Shown piece by piece: positions 7,554-17,601 of a stretch of DNA of 64,000 nt. The DNA comes from Bradyrhizobium genosp. SA-3 (GTDB lineage: Bacteria > Pseudomonadota > Alphaproteobacteria > Rhizobiales > Xanthobacteraceae). The stretch is from assembly GCF_004212635.1 (NCBI RefSeq), contig NZ_PSRT01000016.1, positions 1-64,000 on the forward strand, written 5' to 3'. The position numbers were made by a program, and so were the translations under genes. Positions within the stretch are counted from its first letter, which is position 1. Every line of letters starts with the position of its first letter. Under the pieces are notes generated by a model. It searched no databases, was not told the origin of the DNA, and saw nothing but the letters and a program-made list of their open reading frames with translations.

Positions 7554-9515
7554 ATGGGTTCCGGCATGACGATGATTCCGCGATCGCAAGACCGCAGCGC
7601 GCTCGAACAGGAGCAGTTCCTCAAGATCCTGTCGCGGGAGGAAGCGCTGGCACGCTTCGAGGCGGCGCTGTTCCCACGGTCGATTCCGAGTGCAGCGTGC
7701 AAGCTCGCCGATGCACTCGGTGCGGCGCTCGCCGAAGACGTCACGGCACCGATCGACGTTCCGCCGTTCGACCGCTCCAATGTCGACGGCTTTGCGGTCC
7801 GCTCAGCCGATGTCGTGGCGGCGGGGGAAGGTGCACCCGTTCGTCTCGCCCTGAGCCATGAAACCATCCACTGCGGCACAGCCCCGACGCTGCAAGTGGC
7901 GGCGGGATCCGCAACGGCGATCGCTACGGGCGGTCCGCTGCCACGCGGGGCCGACGCTGTCGTCATGGTCGAGCACACCCAGCCGGCAGGGGCGGATGCG
8001 ATCGAGGTTCGTCGTGCCACGTCTCCCGGGCAATTCGTCTCCTATGCCGGATCCGACATCGCGCGCGGCGAAGCGCTGCTGCGTGCGGGGACGATCATCG
8101 GCTCGCGCGAGATCGGCATGCTGGCCGCTTGCGGCATCGCCGAGGTGAATGTCGCGCGCAGGCCGCTTGTGGCCGTGATCTCCACCGGCGACGAATTGGT
8201 GCAGCCCGGCGAGGGGCTCGCGCCCGCCGAGATCTACGACACCAATGGTGCGATCGTCGCTGCTGCGATCGACGAGAACGGCGGCGAGGCGGTCTTCCTC
8301 GGCGCCATTCCCGACGATGAAGCCAAGCTCGAAGCCGCCATGCGCCGCGCGCTGGCGGATGCCGACATGCTGGTGCTGTCGGGCGGCACGTCGAAAGGCG
8401 CGGGCGACCTGTCCCACCGCATCATCGACCGGCTCGGCCAGCCCGGCATCGTCGCGCATGGCGTTGCGCTCAAGCCCGGCAAGCCGTTGTGCCTTGCGGT
8501 CTGCGACGGCAAGCCGGTGGTGATCCTGCCGGGCTTTCCGACCTCGGCGATGTTCACCTTCCATGACATGATCGTGCCGGTGCTGCGCAGGATGGCCGGA
8601 CTGCCGCCGCGCTCCGATGCCAAGGTCAGCGCGACCGTGCCGGTGCGCATCGCCTCCGAGCTTGGCCGCACCGAATTCGTCATGGTCTCGCTGGTCGAGG
8701 GCAGGGATGGCTTGATCGCCTATCCCTCCGGCAAGGGGTCCGGTGCGATCACGTCATTCGCGCAGGCCGATGGCTTTCTGCGTATCGACGCGCTCGCCGA
8801 CCAGATGCCGGCGGGGACCGAGGCCGAGGTGACGCTGTTCACGCCTCATGTGCGCGTGCCCGATCTCGTCATCGTCGGCAGCCATTGCACCGGCCTCGAT
8901 CTCGTCACGGCACAGCTCGCGCATGCTGGCCTGACCGTGCGCTCGATCGCGGTCGGCAGCCTCGGCGGGCTCGCGGCGGCGCGGCGCGGGGAATGCGATC
9001 TCGCGCCGATCCATCTGTTCGACGACAAAAGCGAGACCTACAACACGCCCTATCTCGTCGAGGGGCTCGAGCTCGTTCCAGGCTGGCGGCGGATGCAGGG
9101 CATCGTCTTCCGCAAGGGCGACAAGCGTTTCGAAGGCCTCAGTGCAAAGGACGCCGTCGCGGCTGCGCTCACTGAGCCCGCCTGCATCATGGTCAACCGC
9201 AACCAGGGCGCCGGCACGCGCATCCTGATCGACCGGCTGCTCGGCGGCGTGCGTCCGGAAGGTTATTGGAACCAGCCGCGCTCGCACAATGCGGTGGCCG
9301 CGGCCGTGGCGCAGCACCGCGCCGACTGGGGCATGACCATTGCGCCGGTCGCCCATGCGGTCGGCCTCGGTTTCATTCCGCTCGCGGAGGAGCATTATGA
9401 TTTCGCGCTGGTGACGGCGCGCAAAGACCGGCCGGCAGTGCAGGCCTTTCTCGACGCACTCGGCTCGGACGCCGCGCGCGCGGAACTCGAGCGCGCGGGC
9501 TTCCGGCCCGCGTAG
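7554..9515 (+). CDS. MoeA fused to a periplasmic-binding-like domain (molybdopterin biosynthesis)
   Basis: 653 residues. Residues about 20-420 are a complete MoeA (DRSNVDGFAVRSAD, STGDELVQPG, LSGGTSKGAGDLSHRI, ILPGFPTSAMFTFHDM), the enzyme that inserts molybdate or tungstate into adenylated molybdopterin. Residues about 430-653 are a PF12727-type domain (PDLVIVGSHCTGLDLVTAQL, NRNQGAGTRILIDRLLGG, FIPLAEEHYDFALV) homologous to the sensor of the HTH regulator at 4395. No signal peptide. The start follows the previous stop by one base; ATG 7566 is an alternative. The fused domain may hand over or sense the metal oxyanion; this is inference. Confidence 0.87.
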   Translation: MGSGMTMIPRSQDRSALEQEQFLKILSREEALARFEAALFPRSIPSAACKLADALGAALAEDVTAPIDVPPFDRSNVDGFAVRSADVVAAGEGAPVRLALSHETIHCGTAPTLQVAAGSATAIATGGPLPRGADAVVMVEHTQPAGADAIEVRRATSPGQFVSYAGSDIARGEALLRAGTIIGSREIGMLAACGIAEVNVARRPLVAVISTGDELVQPGEGLAPAEIYDTNGAIVAAAIDENGGEAVFLGAIPDDEAKLEAAMRRALADADMLVLSGGTSKGAGDLSHRIIDRLGQPGIVAHGVALKPGKPLCLAVCDGKPVVILPGFPTSAMFTFHDMIVPVLRRMAGLPPRSDAKVSATVPVRIASELGRTEFVMVSLVEGRDGLIAYPSGKGSGAITSFAQADGFLRIDALADQMPAGTEAEVTLFTPHVRVPDLVIVGSHCTGLDLVTAQLAHAGLTVRSIAVGSLGGLAAARRGECDLAPIHLFDDKSETYNTPYLVEGLELVPGWRRMQGIVFRKGDKRFEGLSAKDAVAAALTEPACIMVNRNQGAGTRILIDRLLGGVRPEGYWNQPRSHNAVAAAVAQHRADWGMTIAPVAHAVGLGFIPLAEEHYDFALVTARKDRPAVQAFLDALGSDAARAELERAGFRPA

Positions 9516-9534
9516 ATACCAGCTGGGTCTACGG

Positions 9535-9753
9535 CTACGACGCCTGGTCGGTGCCGCTGGCGGCCTGAGCGGTGCGCTCGCGTTCCTCGGCTTCGGCGAG
9601 CGCACGCTGCGCTGCGGGCGGCAGCGGCTTCGGGTCCGGCGGGACCTCGACGATGTCAGGCTTGCTCAGCTGTTTCGTGCGATCGATCGCGTCCGAGAGA
9701 TCGAACGCGAAATCGACGACGTCGAATACGGCATTCAAGAGCGAGTCGGCCAT
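9535..9753 (-). CDS. Small conserved-looking protein of unknown function
   Basis: 72 residues beginning MADSLLNAVFDVVDFAFDLS, then a charged, proline-rich and alanine-rich C-terminal half (PDPKPLPPAAQRALAEAEER). No membrane segment and no known domain. GGATGAG lies upstream of the ATG. It is read in the same direction as fdhD-mobA and follows mobA by 87 bases, so it could be the last gene of that unit. Its reality rests on the ribosome site, position and composition. Confidence 0.5.
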   Translation of the reverse strand: MADSLLNAVFDVVDFAFDLSDAIDRTKQLSKPDIVEVPPDPKPLPPAAQRALAEAEERERTAQAASGTDQAS

Positions 9754-9840
9754 GGCTCATCCGGGGCAACGTCCCGATCCTTGGTCGCTCCCTTGCCCGG
9801 TCCGGTTCAACGATCCATGAATGCGGATGGCGGCCGCCAG

Positions 9841-10488
9841 CTAAGATGCATCATCGAGCGCCGCCAGCCGCTCGGCCTCGACGATGTCCTCGACGGTATT
9901 GGCATTGAAGAACGGGTCGAGCGGCTCGGTCGGCCACGTCACCGTCGCCAGCGGATAGCGCGCGGTCCAGCGGTCGATCTTGCGTAGATCCTCGACGACG
10001 AGTGCGTGGCGGAGCTCCTCACGCAGGTCCACGCGCCACAGCCCGATCACCGGATGCGACTGATCGCCCGATGCGGCGACCGCGAGCTGCGCGTTCTCGC
10101 GCGCTCGCGCCTCATGTAGGCGGGCGACCAGATCGCGCGGCAGGAAGGGACAGTCGCCGGCGGCGCTGAGCACCCACTCTATCTCCGGCCGGTTAGCCGC
10201 GGCCCAGTCGAGCGCGGCGAGGATGCCGGCGAGCGGGCCGGGAAAGCCGGGCACGTCGTCGGCGACCACCTGCAAACCGAATGCGGCGAAGCGTGCGGGA
10301 TCGCCGTTGGCATTGAGGATCAGTCCGCTGCATTGGGGTGAAAGCCGCGCGATCACACGCTCCAGGATGGTGCGGCCGCCGATGCTGCGCATCGGCTTGT
10401 CGCCCCCGCCCATGCGGCGGGCGAGACCGCCGGCGAGTAGCACGCCAAGAGTCGGCGGAATGCTCGTGGCCGGAAAACTAGTCGTCAC
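9841..10488 (-). CDS. mobA: Molybdenum cofactor guanylyltransferase MobA
   Basis: MobA transfers GMP from GTP to Mo-molybdopterin to give the guanine dinucleotide cofactor used by formate dehydrogenases. The signature [17 protein letters not shown] is near the N-terminus, followed by [18 protein letters not shown] and the AAGDCPFLP metal/nucleotide motif; the length (about 215 residues) is usual. It begins with GTG at 10488 (or 10491), overlapping the fdhD stop at 10478-10480, so the two are translationally coupled. The open frame continues upstream into fdhD, but that extension is out of family. Confidence 0.9.
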   Translation of the reverse strand: MTTSFPATSIPPTLGVLLAGGLARRMGGGDKPMRSIGGRTILERVIARLSPQCSGLILNANGDPARFAAFGLQVVADDVPGFPGPLAGILAALDWAAANRPEIEWVLSAAGDCPFLPRDLVARLHEARARENAQLAVAASGDQSHPVIGLWRVDLREELRHALVVEDLRKIDRWTARYPLATVTWPTEPLDPFFNANTVEDIVEAERLAALDDAS

Positions 10489-11368
10489 CACCTTCACCCT
10501 TGCGCTTGTGCTTGGCCGATTCCTCCTCGACGTAAGCGAGGTTCTGGTCGTAGACGATGCGGTCTTCGCCCGCGAGCGCGATGAAGCGCTTTCCACGCGT
10601 GCGCCCGATCAGCGTCAGCCCGACCTGCCTTGCGAGATCGACGCCCCAGGCGGTGAAGCCGGAGCGCGACACCAGAATCGGAATGCCCATGCGCACAGTC
10701 TTGATCACCATCTCCGAGGTGAGGCGTCCCGTGGTGTAGAGGATCTTGTCGCCAGGCTCGACGCCGTGGCGGTACATCCAGCCCGCGATCTTGTCGACCG
10801 CGTTGTGGCGGCCGACGTCCTCGGTGTAGCAGAGCGGGGTGCCCTCCTTGCACAGCACGCAGCCATGGATCGCGCCGGCCTCCAGATAGAGCGAGGGCAT
10901 CGTGTTGATGGTCTGGGTCATCTGGTAGAGCCAGGAGGTGCGCAGCTCCGCCTTCGGCAGTGCGACGCTCTCGACCGCTTCCAGCAGGTCGCCGAAGGCG
11001 GTGCCCTGTGCGCAGCCCGAGGTCTGCGTGCGCTTCTTCAGCTTGGCCTCGAAATTGGTGTGGTGCGTGGTGCGCACCACGACCACCTGGAGGTCGTCGT
11101 CGTATTCGACCTCGGTGACCGCGTCATTATATTTCAGCATGTTCTGGTTCAGCAGGTAACCGAGCGCCAGATATTCCGGATAGTCGCCGATCGTCATCAT
11201 GGTGACGATCTCCTGCGAATTCAGGTAGAGCGTCAGCGGCCGCTCCATCGGCACCTTGATCTCGACCCTGGCGCCGGTCTGGTCGGTCCCGGTCACGCTT
11301 TGGGTCAGGCGCGGGTCGTCCGTGTCAGGGACGATCAGGGGCACCGGGGTCTTGTCGATCTTCATCAT
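10478..11368 (-). CDS. fdhD: FdhD, sulfur transferase for formate dehydrogenase cofactor
   Basis: 296 residues. FdhD moves sulfur from a cysteine desulfurase to the Mo/W-bisMGD cofactor and is needed for active formate dehydrogenase. The conserved [13 protein letters not shown] block and the C-terminal [20 protein letters not shown] segment are present. The active loop reads SGCAQGT with one cysteine (Cys119), where E. coli FdhD has CxxC. A second cysteine pair occurs at GCVLCKEG, about residues 168-171. Coupled to mobA; divergent from mobB. Confidence 0.93.
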   Translation of the reverse strand: MMKIDKTPVPLIVPDTDDPRLTQSVTGTDQTGARVEIKVPMERPLTLYLNSQEIVTMMTIGDYPEYLALGYLLNQNMLKYNDAVTEVEYDDDLQVVVVRTTHHTNFEAKLKKRTQTSGCAQGTAFGDLLEAVESVALPKAELRTSWLYQMTQTINTMPSLYLEAGAIHGCVLCKEGTPLCYTEDVGRHNAVDKIAGWMYRHGVEPGDKILYTTGRLTSEMVIKTVRMGIPILVSRSGFTAWGVDLARQVGLTLIGRTRGKRFIALAGEDRIVYDQNLAYVEEESAKHKRKGEGGDD

Positions 11369-11438
11369 GGTTGCGACGTTAGCATGACATTCGGGTCAAG
11401 CCGATATAAGCATGGCGGGGAGACAACGAAATGCCGCC

Positions 11439-11558
11439 GTCGTCATTGCGAGCCAACGGGTCCGCGCGAAGCGCGGCCCGATGACAGGGTCCGCGAAGCA
11501 ATCCAGGAATGCACCCGCGGCGACAGTCTGGATTGCTTCGCTCCGCTCGCAATGACGG
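11439..11558. repeat. Long inverted repeat (family B) between fdhD and mobB
   Basis: CGTCATTGCGAG at the left pairs with CTCGCAATGACG at the right, and inside these GAAGCAATCCAG pairs with CTGGATTGCTTC. It fills most of the divergent interval between fdhD and mobB, so it lies in or near their promoters and not only at a transcript end. Many rhizobial genomes carry a repeat of this type. Confidence 0.8.
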
Positions 11559-11612
11559 GGAGGGGACGGTGGTTCCATCAAGGACCAGGTTGCTCGCGGA
11601 GACGGAGCTGGA

Positions 11613-12140
11613 ATGAAAGTCATCGGCCTTGCAGGCTGGAGTGGGGCGGGCAAGACCACGCTGTTGACGCGGCTGATCCCGCATTTCAACGCGCAAGGCC
11701 TGCGCGTTTCCGTGATCAAGCATGCGCATCACCAGTTCGACGTCGACGTGCCCGGCAAGGATTCCTGGCGCCATCGCGAGGCCGGCGCGGCTGAGGTGCT
11801 GGTTTCGTCGGCGAACCGCTGGGCCCTGATGCACGAATTGCGCGGCGCGGCGGAGCCGCGGCTGCCGGAACTCTTGGGCAAGCTGTCCGCGGTCGATCTG
11901 GTCGTGGTCGAAGGTTTTAAGCGCGAGCCACATCGCAAGATCGAGGTGCATCGCGGCGCCAATGGCAAGCCACTGCTGTTTCCAGACGATCCCGGCATTG
12001 CCGGCATTGTCGCCGACGTCGCGGTTGACACCCGGCTGCCGACTGTCCATCTCGACGATATTCCGGCCGCGGCGGCATTGTTGCTGCGCGCGGCGATGCC
12101 GGTCGAGGAAGCGGTGGCGAAAAGCGCCGCGATGCGCTGA
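11613..12140 (+). CDS. mobB: MobB, GTP-binding helper of cofactor guanylation
   Basis: 175 residues with a P-loop near the N-terminus (GWSGAGKTTLLTRL), an SVIKHAHHQFDVD segment and VDLVVVEGFKREPHRKIEV, all standard for MobB, which binds GTP and assists MobA. GGAG lies six bases upstream of the ATG. It is the first gene of a plus-strand run mobB-moeA-tusA-like and ends 9 bases before moeA. Confidence 0.93.
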   Translation: MKVIGLAGWSGAGKTTLLTRLIPHFNAQGLRVSVIKHAHHQFDVDVPGKDSWRHREAGAAEVLVSSANRWALMHELRGAAEPRLPELLGKLSAVDLVVVEGFKREPHRKIEVHRGANGKPLLFPDDPGIAGIVADVAVDTRLPTVHLDDIPAAAALLLRAAMPVEEAVAKSAAMR

Positions 12141-12149
12141 CGAGGCACC

Positions 12150-13406
12150 ATGGCGCAACTATCGGACGATTGCTTTGCCTTCGGCGGCCCGATGATGTCG
12201 GTGGACGAGGCCGTTGGCTTGATCACCACGCGCGTCAATGCGATCACTGATCTCGAAACGGTTGCGCTCGTTGACGCGGACGGGCGCGTACTGGAGCGCG
12301 ATATCGCAGCGCCTTTGCCGCTGCCGCCCTTCACCAACTCGGCCGTCGATGGTTACGCCGTCCGCAACGCGGATCTTCCGCAAAGCACGGAGCAGGCGCT
12401 GCCGCTCGACGGCCGCATCCAGGCCGGCGGTCTTGCGCAGGCGCCGATCAAGCCCGGCCACGCCGCGCGCATCTTCACGGGCGCGCCGCTGCCGCCGGAT
12501 GCCGAAACGGTCTTCATGCAGGAAGATGTCCGCATCGATAAGTCCGGCAAGGTGGTGCTGCCGCCGGGACTGAAGCCGGGTGCCAATGTCCGCCCTGCGG
12601 GCGAGGACATTCCCGAAGGGTACGTCGCGCTGCGCGCCGGCCAGCGCTTGCGGCCGCAGCACGTTGCCCTCGCCGCCGCTTTCGGCCTGAGCAGCCTCGA
12701 TGTCGTCAGGCGCATCCGTGTCGCGGTGTTCTCGACCGGTGACGAACTGGCCTCGCCCGGCGAGCCGCGCGCAGCCTCGCAACTGTTCGATTCCAACCGC
12801 TTCATGCTGATGGCGATGCTGCGCCGGCTCGGCTGCGAGGTCAGCGATCTCGGTATCTTGCGCGACGAACGGACGTCGCTTGCGAACGGCCTGAAGCAGG
12901 TCGCAGGCAGCCATGACCTGATCCTCACCACCGGTGGCGTCTCGACCGGGGAGGAGGATCACGTCAAGGCGGCGGTCGAGAGCATCGGCTCGCTGGTGCT
13001 GTGGCGGATGGCGATCAAGCCCGGCCGTCCCGTGGCGATGGGCATCATCGACGGCACGCCGCTGATCGGATTGCCCGGCAATCCCGTTGCGAGCTTCGTC
13101 ACCTTCGTCCATGTGGTGCGGCCGACGGTGCTGGCGCTCGCCGGCAGCCTGCCGGAGCCGCTGACTTCGATCCCTGTACGCGCCGCGTTCACTTACAAGA
13201 AGAAGGCGGGCCGGCGCGAATATGTTCGCGTCTCCTTGCGGCGCGGAGAGGACGGCATGCTCGAGGCGATCAAGTTCCCGCGGGAAGGCGCTGGGCTGTT
13301 GTCGTCGCTGATCGAGACCGACGGCTTGGTCGAACTCGCCGAAAGCGTCACGGGCGTCGAGCCGGGGCACAGCGTAGGTTTCCTACCCTACGCCGTTCTG
13401 CGCTGA
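12150..13406 (+). CDS. moeA: Molybdopterin molybdenumtransferase MoeA (canonical)
   Basis: 418 residues with every MoeA landmark: NSAVDGYAVRNADL, GAPLPPDAETVFMQED, FSTGDELASPGEP, LTTGGVSTGEEDHVKA and LPGNPVASFVTF. It catalyses metal insertion into adenylated molybdopterin. Of the three MoeA-type genes in the window this is the standard one, with no fusion and no missing motif. It sits between mobB and the TusA-like gene. Confidence 0.94.
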   Translation: MAQLSDDCFAFGGPMMSVDEAVGLITTRVNAITDLETVALVDADGRVLERDIAAPLPLPPFTNSAVDGYAVRNADLPQSTEQALPLDGRIQAGGLAQAPIKPGHAARIFTGAPLPPDAETVFMQEDVRIDKSGKVVLPPGLKPGANVRPAGEDIPEGYVALRAGQRLRPQHVALAAAFGLSSLDVVRRIRVAVFSTGDELASPGEPRAASQLFDSNRFMLMAMLRRLGCEVSDLGILRDERTSLANGLKQVAGSHDLILTTGGVSTGEEDHVKAAVESIGSLVLWRMAIKPGRPVAMGIIDGTPLIGLPGNPVASFVTFVHVVRPTVLALAGSLPEPLTSIPVRAAFTYKKKAGRREYVRVSLRRGEDGMLEAIKFPREGAGLLSSLIETDGLVELAESVTGVEPGHSVGFLPYAVLR

Positions 13407-13451
13407 CGCGGTTGCGTTGACGCCATCGCCTCATCCCGCCATGTTGCGCCC

Positions 13452-13685
13452 ATGACCCGAACGACGCTCGATCTCACCGGGCTGAAATGCCCGTTACCTG
13501 CTCTGAAGACGCGCAAGGCGCTAAAGCCGTTGCAGCCTGGCGATCAACTCGAAGTGCACTGCACCGATCCCTTGTCGGTGATTGACATTCCGAATCTGAT
13601 TCGCGAGACCGGCGACAAGGTCGAGATCACCGAGCGCAACGAGGCGCGCATCGTATTCCTGGTCGAAAAGAGCGACGCCCCGTAG
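13452..13685 (+). CDS. TusA-family sulfur carrier protein
   Basis: 77 residues with the family signature LKCPLPALKTRKAL (Cys14 is the persulfide cysteine) and a C-terminal beta strand. TusA-type proteins carry sulfur to tRNA modification, cofactor or sulfur-oxidation enzymes. Its place between moeA and the formate/oxalate regulators suggests a dedicated carrier for FdhD or molybdopterin sulfur; this is inferred from context only. It ends 8 bases before the response regulator gene. Confidence 0.88.
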   Translation: MTRTTLDLTGLKCPLPALKTRKALKPLQPGDQLEVHCTDPLSVIDIPNLIRETGDKVEITERNEARIVFLVEKSDAP

Positions 13686-13693
13686 AAAGGCGA

Positions 13694-15236
<1,543 letters not shown>

Positions 15237-15244
<8 letters not shown>

Positions 15245-17261
15245 TGCTGCCGGCCGCAGCGGCGAGCCCGTGCGGGGACGCTCCGTCCGCTTCCGGCTGC
15301 TCGCCATCGCGCTGCTGCCGATGCTGGTCATCCTGCCGCTCCTGCTCGGCGTTGCGATCTATCGCTGGAACGCGAAATTCGACGCGACCCTGATCTCCAA
15401 GGTCAACGGCGATCTCACCATCGCCCACCAATATCTCGCCCGCATCCTGGAAAAGACCGGCGTCCAGCTCCGGGCGCTCAGCCTGTCGGCCCGCTTCCAC
15501 GAGGTGCTGGCGCCGGATGCGCGCGGCTCCCTGCAGGATCTGCTCGACGAGACCCGCAAGGAAATCGGTCTCGATTTCCTGTATCTGACCAACGGTCGCG
15601 GCGACGTCCTGGCCTCATCGCCGCCGCTGCAGCATCGACCGAGAAGTGACTGGCCGATCATCATGTCGGCGCTGTCGGGCCAGGTCCCTGCGACGGGCGT
15701 CGACATTTTCGGCAATGACGAGCTCGCCGCAATTTCGCCGGCCCTGGCTGAGCGCGCGCGATTGGACCTCGTGCCGACCCCGAACGCGGTGCCGACCGAC
15801 CGCAACACGGAGACGCGCGGCATGGTCGTGCATGCGGCGAGCCGGGCGGTGCTACCTGACGGTGGCGCCGCTGCGCTGGTCGGCGGCACGCTGCTCAACC
15901 AGAATCTCGAATTCATCGACACGATCAACGATCTCGTCTATCGCGCGGCGAGCCTGCCGGAGGGCAGCCAGGGCACTGCGACGCTGTTCCTGGACGACGT
16001 GCGGATATCGACCAACGTCCGTCTGTTCGAGGGACGGCGCGCGCTCGGCACGCGCGTGTCGGCGGCGGTGCGCTCCGCCGTGCTGGGCGAGGGGCGGACC
16101 TGGCTCGACAGCGCCTTCGTGGTCAATGACTGGTATATCTCCGCCTACGAGCCGCTGGTCGACAGTTATGGCAAGCGGGTCGGCATGCTCTATGTCGGCT
16201 TTCTGGAGAAGCCGTTCAGCGAAGCCAAATACCAGACATTGATAATCATCATCGCAGCGTTCATCGCGATCACCGCAGCGACCGTACCAATCTTCCTGCG
16301 CTGGGCGAGCTCCATCTTCATGCCGCTGGAGCGCGTCACAGCGACGATCGCCGAGGTGGAGCGCGGGAACCTCTCCGCCCGCACCAAGATGCCGGTGTTG
16401 GGTGACGAGATCGGCCGCGTCGCGGTTCATCTCGACAGCCTGCTCGACCAGATCCAGGAACGCGACCGACAGCTCCGGGAGTGGAATGAGGAACTGAACG
16501 TCCGCGTGCGGGAGCGCACCCGGGACCTCGAGCACGCCAATCTTAAGCTCGAGGCAACCACCAAGCAGCTCATTATGTCCGAGAAGCTGGCTGCGATCGG
16601 CGAGATCACCGCCGGCGTTGCGCACGAGATCAACAATCCGATCGCGGTGATGCAGGGCAATCTCGACGTCATCCGCAGCGTGTTCGGGGCCGATGCCGAC
16701 AAGGCGAAGGTCGAGTTTCGCCTGCTCGACGAGCAGATTCACCGCATTAGCCAGATCGTGACCAAGCTGTTGCAGTTTGCAAGGCCGGAGGAATATGCCG
16801 GCTATGTCGAGCGCCATGCGCCGGCGAGCGTCATCTCCGACTGTCTGCCGTTGGTGCAGCATCTTCTGAACAAGACCGAGATCGCCGTGGTCAGGGACGA
16901 CCGCGCCAACCGGCTCGTGCTGATGAACCGCAACGAGCTGCAGCAGGTCCTGGTCAATCTCATCGTCAACGCGATCCACGCCATGCCGGAAGGCGGAACC
17001 CTGACGCTCCGCTCCTTCGATGCCGAGCGCGACGGCCATCAAGGCGTCGCCATCGAGGTCGCCGACACCGGCATCGGCATGAGCGCCGAGGTGATCGAAA
17101 AGATATTCGACCCCTTCTACACCACGAAACGGCGGCAAGGCACCGGACTCGGCCTCTCCATCAGCCAGACGCTGATCAAGCGCCAGGGCGGACAGATCAC
17201 GGCCGAAAGCCGCGTCGGTTCCGGGAGTACATTCACGGTGTGGCTGCCGGAAGCGACCTGA
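15237..17261 (+). CDS. Membrane sensor histidine kinase partnered with the NtrC-type regulator
   Basis: 674 residues from ATG 15237, which overlaps the regulator's stop by 8 bases. Layout: cytoplasmic start, first membrane helix (about 18-43), a large periplasmic sensor of Cache type (about 44-335), second helix (about 336-358), HAMP, coiled coil, HisKA with His463 in GEITAGVAHEINNP, and HATPase (NAIHAMPEGG, DTGIGMSAEVIEKIF, GTGLGLSIS). The overall form resembles DctB-type kinases for extracellular carboxylates. Oxalate or formate is a reasonable ligand guess from the neighbours, not shown by sequence. Confidence 0.9.
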
Positions 17262-17263
17262 TT

Positions 17264-17299
17264 GGACATTTTGTCCGAGGATCTCGGGACATTCTGTCC
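17264..17299. promoter_or_regulatory. Paired enhancer palindromes upstream of oxlT
   Basis: GGACATTTTGTCC (17264-17276) and GGACATTCTGTCC (17287-17299) are the same 13-bp palindrome GGACA-N3-TGTCC, 23 bp apart, close to two helical turns. They begin two bases after the kinase stop codon. Their centres are about 107 and 84 bases upstream of the start expected from the sigma-54 promoter, the usual enhancer distance. They are the likely binding sites of the regulator encoded at 13694. Confidence 0.85.
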
Positions 17300-17351
17300 G
17301 GCGCAGCACATTGCGCTGCGGGAAGTCGTTGAATTGTCACGATGCGACTTC

Positions 17352-17367
17352 TGGCACGTACGTTGCT
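17352..17367 (+). promoter_or_regulatory. Sigma-54 (RpoN) promoter of oxlT
   Basis: TGGCACGTACGTTGCT matches the -24/-12 consensus TGGCAC-N5-TTGCW exactly. Transcription should start near 17377, leaving an untranslated leader of about 225 bases before oxlT. Confidence 0.92.
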
Positions 17368-17601
17368 CATGTCAGGACAGGGTGTTGAGGGGGATGAGGG
17401 CGCGATAGCCGTCACAGCAACGCTGCTTGCGAGGCGAAGGGACATCACCCGCAACCAACTACTTGCTCGGCGCACATGACGAATACGCACCAGACGATTC
17501 CGCTTCGGCATGAAGTCCGACCTGTCATGCGCGGCTGCCAAGCTCGCACGACCGGTCTCAAACCGATGTGCCGGCAAGGCCGCGCTTGGGAGGTAATGCT
17601 T
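17368..17601 (+). other. Long untranslated leader of oxlT
   Basis: About 225 bases lie between the predicted start point and the oxlT ATG. A frame open from 17476 runs into oxlT, but its extra N-terminus resembles no transporter and the good ribosome site is further downstream. I see only short imperfect hairpins, for example around 17548-17566, and no known riboswitch. The length leaves room for post-transcriptional control. Confidence 0.5.
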
